Below, one piece after another: positions 42,244 to 51,423 of a stretch of DNA of 64,000 nucleotides. The stretch comes from JBFXAN01 sp050184225. Lineage in GTDB: Bacteria > Chloroflexota > Dehalococcoidia > CAUJGQ01. Position numbers and translations under genes: made by a program. The notes under the pieces are model-generated. The model was not told the origin of the DNA, searched no databases, and was given only the letters and a program-made list of their open reading frames with translations. The stretch covers positions 1 to 64,000 of the forward strand of contig JBFXAN010000011.1 of assembly GCA_050184225.1 (NCBI GenBank). Reading direction: 5' to 3'. Within the stretch, counting starts at the first letter, position 1. Every line of letters starts with the position of its first letter.

Positions 42244-43569
42244 TCAGTCCGCATACGTTCGCTCATACGCCAGCCGGCGCAGCGCCTCCAGATAGCCGGT
42301 GCGGTCAAGCTTGGGTTGGAATTCCGCCGTGACCCGATTCGCTTCGGCAGCGCCGTCCGCGAGCAGGTCGATCGTCGTCATCGCCATCGCCTTCGCCGCG
42401 TTGAGGACGACATTGTCGAAATCGACGATGCGGAAGTCGGCGCCGTGGCCGGTTCCCGTGGCGCCGCCGGCGTGTGGATGAAGCATCGGCATGATCTGTG
42501 AGAGGTCGCCGGCGTCGGTCGAGCCGGTGCGGTGTCCCGTATCGCAGACCTCATCCGCGCCGACGAGCGCGGCGGCGTTCTGGCGGAACAACGCGACAAG
42601 GTTCGTATCCTGCTCCATCGGCAGGTAGCCGGGGACAGTCGTGATCTCGACGGTCGCGCCCATCGTGATCGCGCCGCCACGCAGGGCGCGGTCCACCTTC
42701 ATATTCGCGTCCTCGATCGCTTCCAGCGTCCGGCCGCGGACGAAGGTCTCCATCCGCACGTCCGCCGGAATGATGCTGACGGAGCGGCCGCCCTCGCTGA
42801 TGATCGGGTGGACGCGTACGGTGTCGGTATCTTTGAACGTCTCCCGTTGCGCGTCGATGCCGGCGAGCGCGAGCATCGCCGCCCGCAGCGCGTTGATGCC
42901 CCGATGCGGGGCGCCGCCGGCGTGGGCCGCCCGGCCGAGAAAGCGCGCCTGCTTGATGATCGCGCCGTTGTTCGACGAGCTGATCTGAAAGCGTCCTTCC
43001 GGGGTGGCGGAGGCGTGCACCATCATCGCCATGTCGACGTCGTCGAAGGCTCCGATCCGCACCAGTTCCGCCTTGCCGACGATGAACTCGATCTCCCCCG
43101 CCGCCCGCAGTCCGAGCCGGTGGCCGATCTCGATGCACTCCTCCGCCGGTACGGCAAAGGGCACGATCCGGCCGGAAAGCGCCGGCAACACTTCCGCCGC
43201 CATCAGCCCGATCGTCGCACCCAGCATCGAGCCGATCTGACCGTTGTGTCCGCAGGCGTGTGCCGTCCGCCGCTCCGGGTGCGCGTCGAGGTGGTCCGGC
43301 ACGATCAGCGCGTCGAGCTCGCCCATGATGCAGACGCTCGGGCCAGGGGCGCCGCCATCGAGCCGCGCCTTGACGCCGGTCAGCCCCAGCCCGGATTGAT
43401 ACGGTAGGCCGAGCCGATCGAAGGCGTCCATGACGACACGGGCGGTGCGCTGCTCGCGGAAGCCCGTCTCCGGCTCGCGGTAGATATCCTCGACGATGTC
43501 AAGGATCATCTCCCGATGTTGGTCGATCCGCTGACACGCCGCTGCCTTGAGCGCCGCTCGATCGGACAT
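42244..43569 (-). CDS. M20 family amidohydrolase/metallopeptidase
   Basis: A 441-residue protein similar to AbgB/HipO-type aminoacylases. Metal motifs are visible: GELDAL (Asp), HACGHNGQI (His), EECIEIGH (Glu-Glu) and a late HPHAGG. The dimerisation lid is inserted around residues 190-310 with GRAAHAGGAPHRGINAL. GGGAGG lies 8 bases before the ATG. It would free an amino or acyl group from an N-acylated substrate; the exact substrate is unknown. Confidence 0.88.
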   Translation of the reverse strand: MSDRAALKAAACQRIDQHREMILDIVEDIYREPETGFREQRTARVVMDAFDRLGLPYQSGLGLTGVKARLDGGAPGPSVCIMGELDALIVPDHLDAHPERRTAHACGHNGQIGSMLGATIGLMAAEVLPALSGRIVPFAVPAEECIEIGHRLGLRAAGEIEFIVGKAELVRIGAFDDVDMAMMVHASATPEGRFQISSSNNGAIIKQARFLGRAAHAGGAPHRGINALRAAMLALAGIDAQRETFKDTDTVRVHPIISEGGRSVSIIPADVRMETFVRGRTLEAIEDANMKVDRALRGGAITMGATVEITTVPGYLPMEQDTNLVALFRQNAAALVGADEVCDTGHRTGSTDAGDLSQIMPMLHPHAGGATGTGHGADFRIVDFDNVVLNAAKAMAMTTIDLLADGAAEANRVTAEFQPKLDRTGYLEALRRLAYERTYAD

Positions 43570-43638
43570 GATCGCGCCTCCCGCCGTTCATCTTCGCCTG
43601 TCGATCATCGCCACCGGCCGATTGAGGGTCAACGCCGG

Positions 43639-44082
43639 TTAGGATCGTGGCCGCAGGATCATGTAGGTGACGCGGCCCTTGGCGGCGAGGTTGCCGGCCT
43701 CGTCGCGCACCTCTGCCTCGCCGAAGGCGATCGTGCCGCCGCGCCGGAGGATGCGGCCCTCGACGATCGCCGCGCCGTCCCGCACCGCGCCGATGTAGCT
43801 GACGTTGGCGTCGAGGCTGGCCTGACCCGTACCGCCCGCCGCCGCCTCGTGCAGCGTCGCCAGGGCGCCGCCGACCGCCGCATCGACCAGCGCCGCGATC
43901 ACGCCGCCATGCAACGGCGCGCCGTCGGCGTTGAGCAGATCCCCGCGCAGGGGCAGGCGCAGCCGCACCCACCCCGCACCGGCGTCAACGGCCTCGATGC
44001 CGAGCATTCGCCAGAAGTTGTTGCTCTGCGTCCGCTCTTGGATGCGCTGCAACAGGGCAGCATTGCTTTCATTAGTGGGCAT
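43639..44082 (-). CDS. PaaI-family hotdog thioesterase
   Basis: A 147-residue thioesterase. The active-site region ADGAPLHGGVIAALVDAAVG has the family HGG and aspartate in the central helix. The first 11 bases overlap the last codons of the TIGR02391-like gene, so its translation depends on that gene's transcript. Likely substrates are aromatic or short-chain acyl-CoAs. Confidence 0.85.
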   Translation of the reverse strand: MPTNESNAALLQRIQERTQSNNFWRMLGIEAVDAGAGWVRLRLPLRGDLLNADGAPLHGGVIAALVDAAVGGALATLHEAAAGGTGQASLDANVSYIGAVRDGAAIVEGRILRRGGTIAFGEAEVRDEAGNLAAKGRVTYMILRPRS

Positions 44083-44611
44083 TCTTCTTCTTTCTCATCC
44101 TGACCCGCTTGCTTCGATTCACGACGCCAATCAAATGATTGGCCCATATTAGCATCTCAAGTGCCGACACTGGATCATCGCGAAGATCGTGTTCATGAGC
44201 ACGCGGATTCCTTATGCCACGCATACATCCTGCCAGAATGAAACTATATCCGGCTTGTTCATTTTTCTGTGATTCGCTTTTCATATCATTTATCTTCAGC
44301 GCAGGGTTCTGCTCGGAATAGGCTCTGAGCATCAGTGCCTGACCATCTTCATTCAATCCCGCCCTCTCTTTGACGAGATTGTTAACGAGCTTATACGCTT
44401 CCTCTACTGCCCTCACATAATACCCATCCCTGTAGAGATCCCTACTCACGCCCCGAAGTTCCGGCGACACGATCATGAAATCGTAGGCTGCAAGAGGATA
44501 ACGCTGGAGCGTCTCATGACCATTCTCCAAGTTCTGGCTGGTGCCTCCAGTCCCCTGAAGTGAGGATTGCAGTCGCCTGACGGCCTCCAGAATTGAGTTC
44601 GCTCCGTACAT
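44072..44611 (-). CDS. TIGR02391/Ymh-like protein
   Basis: A 179-residue protein resembling the Hypoth_Ymh (TIGR02391) family: GYYVRAVEEAYKLVNNLVKE, then DGQALMLRAY, and the hallmark RGIRNPRAHEHDL near residue 135. The R-N-P-x-A-H-E motif and the helical makeup recall HEPN RNase folds. Such genes are often seen in mobile or defence-like contexts. GC content is visibly lower than in neighbouring genes. It follows the 271-residue gene by 7 bases, forming a two-gene module. Confidence 0.75.
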   Translation of the reverse strand: MYGANSILEAVRRLQSSLQGTGGTSQNLENGHETLQRYPLAAYDFMIVSPELRGVSRDLYRDGYYVRAVEEAYKLVNNLVKERAGLNEDGQALMLRAYSEQNPALKINDMKSESQKNEQAGYSFILAGCMRGIRNPRAHEHDLRDDPVSALEMLIWANHLIGVVNRSKRVRMRKKKNAH

Positions 44612-44618
44612 CAGTTGT

Positions 44619-45434
44619 TCAAGACCCCGATTCTGGATTCAGGTTCAGGTGGCGCGCCATGCTCGAAAATATCTGATCGATTTGCTCGGCTGAGGCTGAC
44701 GGATCGATATGGATCTGAACATCTACGTGGACCGATGGACTGAAGGCCGCCCGTGCCCTTACTCCCTTTGTACCTGTCGGCTGCCCGTTGCCGTTCAACA
44801 CCGGCTGGACTTGCAACTCCTCTACGCCATCTGATCCTCGTTCCGAATCGACCCCGTCGGTCAGATCTTCAGCAGCCTGTTCCATCGAGATAAAGCGCTC
44901 ACCGCCTGCCACATCCTTGATCAAGCCCAGAAAACGAGCATTTGCAACGAATACTTTGACAGCAAGTTTCCGATCGCCGGCTTCGACACCGATTTGGCTC
45001 GCTTCATCTTCCAGCAGGTCTACGGAAGGAACCCTCTTGCCCTTCAGTCGCTCATAAAGCTTCGCGAAAACCTCGATGCGTTCAACCGCGGCCTCAAACT
45101 GAAGCTGCCGAGTTTGACGCGTGATTGATCCTGGTGCCGCAAGGCGCACACCAAGGTCGGTCAAGCCCAAGTACTCAGCCTGATAGCCGCCGGTGGTCAG
45201 ACCGTATCGCCCAGAGTTCGTCACCAATTGTCGACTCGGCCCACTATCCGGCGATCGCTTGAGCTTGTCGAAGACAAGGAGGCGGCGCATCTGATTGCCT
45301 GGTGCATTCTCTGCGATCGTTCTGGCGATGATGACCACTTCCTCAAAAGGGGCAGTCGGAAAGAGCTTCGGCGTTCCCCGTCTCGACGACTTTTGTAACT
45401 CTGCCTGCGGCAAGTCTGCGTTGGTTTCAGTCAC
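44619..45434 (-). CDS. Unknown protein, partner of the TIGR02391-like gene
   Basis: A 271-residue protein. The N-terminal half (TAPFEEVVIIARTIAE, RLLVFDKLKRSP, YLGLTDLG) looks like a winged-helix region of the DUF5343 type, and the C-terminus (VHVDVQIHIDPSASAEQIDQ, then IFSSMARHL) is a short conserved block I recall from similar proteins in defence-like clusters. The start is GTG, with AGGAG upstream. Lower GC and more A/T-rich codons than neighbours suggest horizontal transfer. No function can be given. Confidence 0.6.
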   Translation of the reverse strand: MTETNADLPQAELQKSSRRGTPKLFPTAPFEEVVIIARTIAENAPGNQMRRLLVFDKLKRSPDSGPSRQLVTNSGRYGLTTGGYQAEYLGLTDLGVRLAAPGSITRQTRQLQFEAAVERIEVFAKLYERLKGKRVPSVDLLEDEASQIGVEAGDRKLAVKVFVANARFLGLIKDVAGGERFISMEQAAEDLTDGVDSERGSDGVEELQVQPVLNGNGQPTGTKGVRARAAFSPSVHVDVQIHIDPSASAEQIDQIFSSMARHLNLNPESGS

Positions 45435-45682
45435 GTCTTCATCACTCCTGACTTAACACGTGCTAGGTTTCTCGCATGTTATCAGGGTCCGCAGTGGTTG
45501 ACCATGGTCTTCATCCTCGAACGCGGCAAGTTTAATCGCCGCGGTGACATAAGGAGAGGCAGAAGTCTCAAGACTTGGAGATCGGCTGGGATCAGTCCGA
45601 CGGCAGTCCGCTCTTGTATTGGGCGCTCGGACGAATCTTGCTGTTCTTCGAGTCGATCAGGTTTCACTTCAAACGGCAGATA

Positions 45683-46834
45683 TCAGTACGGAAGATACTC
45701 CCGGCCCAGCAATTCGCGGGCGATGATGATCTTCTGGATCTGGGCGGTACCATCGCCGATCTGCAGGCCGATCACGTCGCGCAGCCGCTGCTCGTGCGGC
45801 AGATCCTGCGAATAGCCGTACTGGCCGTGCAGCAGCAGGCACTCGTGAATGCAATCGACCGCCACCTTCGGCGCCCACCATTTTGCCATGGCCGCCTCGG
45901 TCGTGTGCGGCTGGTCCGCGTCGCGCAGCCAGAGGCCACGGTAGCAGAGCCAGCGTGCCGCTTCGACCAGGGTGGCGTGCTCGGCAATCGGAAACTGTAC
46001 CCCTTCGAAACGGGCAAGCGGCTGCCCGAACGCCCGCCGCTCCTTGACGTACACGATCGTCTCGTCCAGCGAGGCGGCCGCGGCGCCGAGGCACATCAGG
46101 CCGATCAGGAAGCGGGAGAAATCGAAGCCGTTCATCACGCTGTAGAAGCCCTTGCCCTCCTCGCCGACCCGGTACTCCAGCGGGACGCGGACGCCGTCGA
46201 GATGGAGCGCGCCGCGGCCGACCGCCCGACTGCCCATGTCGCGGAAGGGGATACGCGTGACGCCGGACGACTCCATCGGCACGAGGAAGGCGGTGATGCC
46301 GCGGGCGCCGGCGGTTGGGTCGGTCTTGGCGAAGGTGACACAGGCATCGGCGGCCATCAGCAGCGAGATGCCGGACTTCTCGCCGTCAATCACGTATTCA
46401 TCGCCGTCGCGGCGTGCCCGCGTCGCGATCTCCTTCGCGTCCGATCCCGCGCCCGGCTCCGATAATGCCAGTCCGAGCACGGCATCACCCCGCGCGAGCG
46501 GACGCAGCCACTCTTCGCGCACGCGGCCGGCGCTGTGTTGCCGTAGCACCTCCGCGACCAGCGCCGGCATCAGGACGCCGTAAGAGAGATTGAAGTCGCC
46601 GCGTCCGATCTCCTCGGCGGCGATGCCCGTGCTCACCGCGTCGAGCGCGCTGCCGCCGTATTCGACCGGCACCCGCGCGCCGGTGATCCCGAGTCCGCCC
46701 ATCTTTTGCCAGAGCGCGCGCGGAAACTCGCCGCTGCGGTCCCACTCCGTGTAGCGCGGCGCGAGTTCCGCCGAGGCGAAATCACGCAGCACGGTGCGGA
46801 GCAGCGTCTGTTCCTCGGAGAAGGCAAAGTCCAC
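45683..46834 (-). CDS. Acyl-CoA dehydrogenase, with Asp in place of the catalytic Glu
   Basis: A 383-residue flavoprotein of the acyl-CoA dehydrogenase family. FAD-binding ALSEPGAGSDAKEI, KSGISLLMAADACVTF and the C-terminal GQYGYSQDLPHEQRLRD are present. Where medium-chain enzymes have YEGTAQIQ (Glu base), this has GDGTAQIQ. Aspartate at this position is known in cyclohexanecarboxyl-CoA dehydrogenases, so an alicyclic or unusual acyl-CoA is likely. The GTG at 46834 has GAGGTGG upstream; a longer N-terminus is not homologous. Confidence 0.85.
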   Translation of the reverse strand: MDFAFSEEQTLLRTVLRDFASAELAPRYTEWDRSGEFPRALWQKMGGLGITGARVPVEYGGSALDAVSTGIAAEEIGRGDFNLSYGVLMPALVAEVLRQHSAGRVREEWLRPLARGDAVLGLALSEPGAGSDAKEIATRARRDGDEYVIDGEKSGISLLMAADACVTFAKTDPTAGARGITAFLVPMESSGVTRIPFRDMGSRAVGRGALHLDGVRVPLEYRVGEEGKGFYSVMNGFDFSRFLIGLMCLGAAAASLDETIVYVKERRAFGQPLARFEGVQFPIAEHATLVEAARWLCYRGLWLRDADQPHTTEAAMAKWWAPKVAVDCIHECLLLHGQYGYSQDLPHEQRLRDVIGLQIGDGTAQIQKIIIARELLGREYLPY

Positions 46835-47086
46835 CGCAACCACCTCGTGCCGCCAAGTATATGCCCGCATGCGGCTGTGTGGCCGCGATCTCCCTGCCGC
46901 ATTATCGACGTGACGCCGCTCACCCGGCGCGGATCTATCACTCGGCAGCGAAGGCGCGGCAGGCGTAGAATGTCGGCGCGGCGGATGGTGTGGGGAGCAC
47001 CGCGCCACGTCGCAACCGGCTTCGGACAGCCTCCGCCGTCGGAGCGCGATCGGAGCCACATCGACCGAAGCGGAGGAGGAACCGCA

Positions 47087-47878
47087 ATGGCCTCAATCCA
47101 GACATTGCTGCAGGGCCACAGTGTGGCGACGAGTGAGGGGTCAATCGCCTATTGCGCCGTGACGCTCCTCCGTGGTGAGCGGATAACCCTTGTCGACGTC
47201 GGGCACGTCGGCCGTCGCGGCGTCCTGCTGGCGCAGCTGCAGGCGAACGGCCTCCGTCCCGAGGACATCGACCGGGTCGTGCTCACCCACGCCCATTGGG
47301 ACCACTGTCACAACGTCGATTGCTTCCCCAACGCCGAGGTGGTGCTGCATGAGCACGAGCTGGAGTATACGCGGGCGCCGCACCCGGAGGACTGGGCGAC
47401 GCCGATCTGGACACAGGACATCCTCGCCCGCGCCCGCATCGTCACCGTCCGCGATGGCGACGAGCTTGAAGCCGGCGTGCGGGTGCTGGCGACGCCGGGT
47501 CACAGTCGCGGCAGCATGACGCTGCTCGTCGATACAGCGGACGGTATTACCGGATTGGTCGGCGACGCCTTGCCGAACCGCGCCTCCGCCGGATTTCTGG
47601 CGCCGGGGCGGGTTTTCTGGGACGAGGCGGAGGGCCGCCGGAGCGCTCGCGCGATCGTCGACCGCTGCCGCACGATCTTCCCCGGTCACGACCGGCCGTT
47701 CCGGATCGCGAACGGTAGCTTCAGCTACATCGAGCCGGTCCACCTCCAGATCCTGCACGCGCCCCGCGATGAGGAGGGCCGCCTGCTGGCGAGCTTCGGC
47801 GACGTGTCGCCGGTCGATGGACCAATCATCGAGCGTTCGGCCCGCACGTCCGCCGAAACGAGGCCCGCGCATGGATGA
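47087..47878 (+). CDS. Metallo-beta-lactamase-fold hydrolase
   Basis: A 263-residue MBL-fold protein with the zinc motif THAHWDHCHN near residue 68 and later ATPGHSRGSM, LVGDAL and FPGHDRPF. It resembles the lactonase/hydrolase branch (AHL lactonase-like). CGGAGGAGG lies upstream of the ATG. The last 8 bases overlap the following crotonase gene, so the two act together. It is divergent from the acyl-CoA dehydrogenase. Confidence 0.87.
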   Translation: MASIQTLLQGHSVATSEGSIAYCAVTLLRGERITLVDVGHVGRRGVLLAQLQANGLRPEDIDRVVLTHAHWDHCHNVDCFPNAEVVLHEHELEYTRAPHPEDWATPIWTQDILARARIVTVRDGDELEAGVRVLATPGHSRGSMTLLVDTADGITGLVGDALPNRASAGFLAPGRVFWDEAEGRRSARAIVDRCRTIFPGHDRPFRIANGSFSYIEPVHLQILHAPRDEEGRLLASFGDVSPVDGPIIERSARTSAETRPAHG

Positions 47879-48653
47879 GTCGCTTGTTCTGATCGAACGC
47901 CGGGGCGCCGTGGCATACGTCACGCTCAACCGGCCGGCGAAGCTGAATGTGCTCAACTCCGCATTGATCGCGGAGGCGACGCACGCGATCGCCGACCTGG
48001 AAGCAGAACAAGCCCCCCGCGTGATCGTGGTGCGGGGTGCCGGCAGGTCGTTCGTCGCCGGCGCCGATGTGCGAGAGATGCGCGACCTGAGCGCATCCAG
48101 CGCCCGCGAGTTCATCACCCGGTTGCACGGGTTCTTGGCGATGATCGGCAGCAGTTCGGCGGTCGTGATCGCGGCGGTGCACGGTCCGGCGCTCGGCGCG
48201 GGCTGCGAGTTGGTCGCCGCCTGCGACCTGCGAATCGCGTCTCACTCGGCGACCTTTGGCATGCCCGAGGTGCGGGTCGGTATGCCCTCCGTGATCGAGG
48301 CCGCCTTCCTCGTGCCGCTGATCGGCCTCGGTCGGGCACAGCACCTCGTCTATACCGGCGATGTGATCTCGGCGGAGGTGGCGCTGCAATGGGGACTGGT
48401 GAACCGTGTCGTGCCGGACGCGGACCTCGAGCGCGCGGCCGATGAGCTGGCGGAGCGGATCGCCGGATTCGCTCCGACGGCGATCCGCCTGCAGAAGTCA
48501 CTCGTCCGCCGCTGGTTCTACACCGATGCGATGGACCTGGCCGTCAAGCTCGGCATCGACCACTATGCCCAGGCCTTCGAATCCGACGAGCCGCGCCAGG
48601 CGATCGACGCGTTTCTCGAGAAGCGGGAGGCTCATTTCCCGTTTGCAGAATAG
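47871..48653 (+). CDS. Crotonase-family enzyme, probably not a hydratase
   Basis: A 260-residue enoyl-CoA hydratase/isomerase-fold protein. FVAGADVREM and GPALGAGCELVAACDLRIA supply the oxyanion hole and one glutamate is in FGMPEVRVG. The second glutamate position, seen as AMEL in the paralogue at 41298-42077, is GRAQHLVY here, so water activation is altered. It may be an isomerase, racemase or lyase. Coupled to the MBL-fold gene. Confidence 0.87.
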   Translation: MDESLVLIERRGAVAYVTLNRPAKLNVLNSALIAEATHAIADLEAEQAPRVIVVRGAGRSFVAGADVREMRDLSASSAREFITRLHGFLAMIGSSSAVVIAAVHGPALGAGCELVAACDLRIASHSATFGMPEVRVGMPSVIEAAFLVPLIGLGRAQHLVYTGDVISAEVALQWGLVNRVVPDADLERAADELAERIAGFAPTAIRLQKSLVRRWFYTDAMDLAVKLGIDHYAQAFESDEPRQAIDAFLEKREAHFPFAE

Positions 48654-48794
48654 CCGCGGGATATAGCAACGGCTATCCTGCTATAGCTTACCCCTATGTG
48701 AATACCGGTGTGGATTAGGCGCACATAGCCAAGGTTGCGATGGTGGATTGCCGTCTCCTCAAAGACCTCAGCGTCTCTGTAGTTCAACCCGTGT

Positions 48795-51188
48795 CTAGTG
48801 CGCGAGGTGCGCGACGGTGACACCCTCGCCGCCATCGTTCAGGTCGGCGGTTTCGAAGGATGCGACGAGTGGGTTGCGGGCGAGTTGCTCCTGGACCACC
48901 CGCCGCAGCGTGCCGGTGCCCTTGCCGTGGATAATGCGCACGAACGGCAGGCCGGCGCGGAAGGCGTTCTCGACGAAATCCTCCACCACCGGCAGGGCTT
49001 CCTCCACACGCTGGCCGCGGACCTCGATCGAGATACCGGTCGGTGTGGCCGGCGCCTGCGTCACGCGGACCTGCACCGACGCGCCCTGCGGGTGGGGCCG
49101 CACGATCCGCGCGATCTGTGCCGCCTTGACCCGCGTCCGCAGCGCGCCGAACTGGACATCCAATTCGCCCCGCGCGTCCGGCCGGCTCAGCGCCTCGCCC
49201 GGCTGCGCCAGTCCGCGCAGCCAGACCTGGTCGCCCGGCTGGAGGTCGTCAACGGCCGGCCCCGGCTCGGCGCGCCGGCGGCTGCGTCGCGGCCGGAGCC
49301 GCTTCAATTGCGCCTCCGCTTCCGCGATTGCTTCCGCTGCTTCCGCGACCGGCTCCGGTGTTGGTGCAGGTGCGGCGGTCGGTGTGGAACGCAGGCGTCG
49401 GTTCGCCTCACGCAGCCGCTCGCGGGTGAGGTCGAGCTCGTCCTCCAAGTCAGCGCGCGCCTGGGCGAGCATCTCCTCGCGGCTCTCTTCGACTTCGTCG
49501 AGGCGACGGGCGAGCTGCGCGCGGATCTCCTCCGCCTCGCGTGAGGCGGCACGGTCCCGCTGCGCGGCGGCGGCGGCGGCATCGCGCTCGCGCTGCAGTT
49601 CCTCCAACAGCCGTTCCACCTCGCGCTGCTCCGGCGCGATCTGGTGTTGCGCCCGCTCGATCACGGCCGGCGGCATCCCCAGTCGGCGGGCGATCGCGAT
49701 CGCGTTGCTGCGGCCGGGCGTGCCGATCGACAGCCGGTAGGTCGGGGCGAACGTCACCGGGTCGAACTCGACGCTGGCGTTGGTCACGCCGGGCGTGCTG
49801 TGGGCGAACAGCTTCAGCTCGCCGTGATGCGTCGTCGCGATCACGCTGGCGCCGCGCTCCTGCAGATCCTCGACGATGCCGCGGGCCAGCGCCGCTCCTT
49901 CGGTCGGGTCGGTGCCGGCGCCCAGCTCGTCCAGCAGGACGAGGCTCTTCGGTCCCGCTTCGTCGAGGATGTTGATGATCGTGCGCATGTGCGAGCTAAA
50001 TGTGGAGAGCGACTGTTCGATGCTCTGCTCGTCGCCGATATCGGCGTGGACCGACTGGTAGACGGGAATCCGAGTTCCCGGACGTGCCGGCACCGGCATG
50101 CCGGAGAGCGCCATCAGTGTCAGCAGGCCCGCCGTCTTCAGCGCGACGGTCTTGCCGCCGGTGTTCGGACCGGTGATCAGTAACACCGCGAAGGCGCCGC
50201 CCACCCGCAGAGAGACGGGCACGACGTCGCCGCGCAGCAGCGGGTGCCGCGCATCTTCGAGCACCAGCTCCGCCGGCGCCGGAACCAGCCACGGCTGCGC
50301 GTCGCCGTCGTAGGGCAGTTCATCCGCCTCGAGTGCGTCGCCGAGCCGGGCGCGGGCGAGGCAGAGGTCGATCTCGGCCAGCGCCTCGATGTCGGTGCGG
50401 ATCGTGGCGGCGTGGCGGCCGACCTGGTCGCTGAGCGTGCGGAGGATGCGCTCGACCTCGCGCTGCTCGTCGATCTGCAGCTCCCGCCAGCGGTTGCCGA
50501 GGTCGACCGCCCCGAGCGGTTCGACGAAGACGGTGGCGCCGCTCGACGATGTGTCGTGGACCACGCCGCGGAACTGCCCGCGGAAGTCGGCCTTCACCGG
50601 GATCACGTAGCGGCCGTCGCGCAGCGTGACCAGCGCCTCCTGGGCGACGCCCCGCGCGACCGCTCCCGCCAGCAGGTCGTTCATCTTGGCCGTCAGCCGG
50701 TCGTGGGCGATGCGCACCTCGCGCCGGAGCTGGGCGAGCAGCGGCGTCGCCGAATCGAGCACCTCACCGCGGGCGCTGATCGCGCGGTCGAGCTCGGTGA
50801 TCAGCGGCCCGACCTCATCCATCCGCTTGGCGACATCGGCCAGCAGCGGCACGATCGGCGACAGCCGGGTGATGTTCCCGCGTAGGCTGCGGACGGCGGC
50901 GAGCGTGCCGCGTACGTCGAGCAGTTCGGACGGATCGAGGACGCCGCCGAGCGCGGCCCGATCGACGGCATCGCGGATGTCGCGGGCGCCGCCGATGCTC
51001 ATATTGGTTCGGTTCCGCAGCAGCCGGCGGGCTTCGGCGGTCATCCGCTGGCGGCGCACCGCCTCGTCGAGGCCGGCCGCCGGCCGCAACGCCAGCGCCA
51101 GCTCCCGGCTCGGCGCAAACGCGGTCATCCCGGCCAGCCGGGCCAGTACCTTGTCAAATTCCAGTGTCTGCAGCGCCTTCTCATCCAT
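48795..51188 (-). CDS. mutS2: MutS2 family protein (ribosome/recombination factor, Smr domain)
   Basis: A 797-residue MutS2. It has the core MutS domains, Walker A GPNTGGKT near residue 339, the STFSSHM signature, a long Glu/Arg-rich coiled coil (about 500-620), a KOW-like segment (LQPGDQVWLRGL) and a C-terminal Smr nuclease-like domain with HGKGTGTLR. MutS2 is linked to suppressing recombination and to rescue of collided ribosomes in other bacteria. The ATG at 51188 is preferred to the GTG one codon upstream. Confidence 0.95.
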   Translation of the reverse strand: MDEKALQTLEFDKVLARLAGMTAFAPSRELALALRPAAGLDEAVRRQRMTAEARRLLRNRTNMSIGGARDIRDAVDRAALGGVLDPSELLDVRGTLAAVRSLRGNITRLSPIVPLLADVAKRMDEVGPLITELDRAISARGEVLDSATPLLAQLRREVRIAHDRLTAKMNDLLAGAVARGVAQEALVTLRDGRYVIPVKADFRGQFRGVVHDTSSSGATVFVEPLGAVDLGNRWRELQIDEQREVERILRTLSDQVGRHAATIRTDIEALAEIDLCLARARLGDALEADELPYDGDAQPWLVPAPAELVLEDARHPLLRGDVVPVSLRVGGAFAVLLITGPNTGGKTVALKTAGLLTLMALSGMPVPARPGTRIPVYQSVHADIGDEQSIEQSLSTFSSHMRTIINILDEAGPKSLVLLDELGAGTDPTEGAALARGIVEDLQERGASVIATTHHGELKLFAHSTPGVTNASVEFDPVTFAPTYRLSIGTPGRSNAIAIARRLGMPPAVIERAQHQIAPEQREVERLLEELQRERDAAAAAAQRDRAASREAEEIRAQLARRLDEVEESREEMLAQARADLEDELDLTRERLREANRRLRSTPTAAPAPTPEPVAEAAEAIAEAEAQLKRLRPRRSRRRAEPGPAVDDLQPGDQVWLRGLAQPGEALSRPDARGELDVQFGALRTRVKAAQIARIVRPHPQGASVQVRVTQAPATPTGISIEVRGQRVEEALPVVEDFVENAFRAGLPFVRIIHGKGTGTLRRVVQEQLARNPLVASFETADLNDGGEGVTVAHLAH

Positions 51189-51245
51189 CACCGTCCAGCA
51201 TACCGGAGCACCGCCCCTGCCGGGAGTGCGGGGCTAACCGGGATC

Positions 51246-51402
51246 TTTGAACCGCAGAGACGCAGAGGGACGCAAAGGTTTATCGGTTGGCTTGAAGCGA
51301 AATGGGGATTCGCAGGAGCGAGCGGGAGTGATCTGACTACGCCCGACCACTGGCACACGACACTTGATCCTTTGCGTCCCTCTGCGCCTCTGCGGTTCAA
51401 AG
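51246..51402. repeat. GAACCGCAGAGACGCAGAG inverted repeat
   Basis: Left arm about 51246-51278 and right arm about 51369-51402 are inverted copies with few mismatches (TTTGAACCGCAGAGACGC), of the same family as the element at 39861-39948. The loop is about 90 bases. It lies 3' of the winged-helix pair and 5' of MutS2. Confidence 0.85.
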
Positions 51403-51423
51403 ACTGGTGAGTCAGATCGTCGG

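Noticed and set aside
44072..45434. Low-GC module considered as a prophage or integrated plasmid remnant
   Set aside because: No integrase, attachment-site duplication or structural phage gene is present; only two genes differ in composition.
45482..45667. 61-codon reverse frame between the low-GC module and the acyl-CoA dehydrogenase
   Set aside because: No recognised features; an intergenic region with mixed composition.
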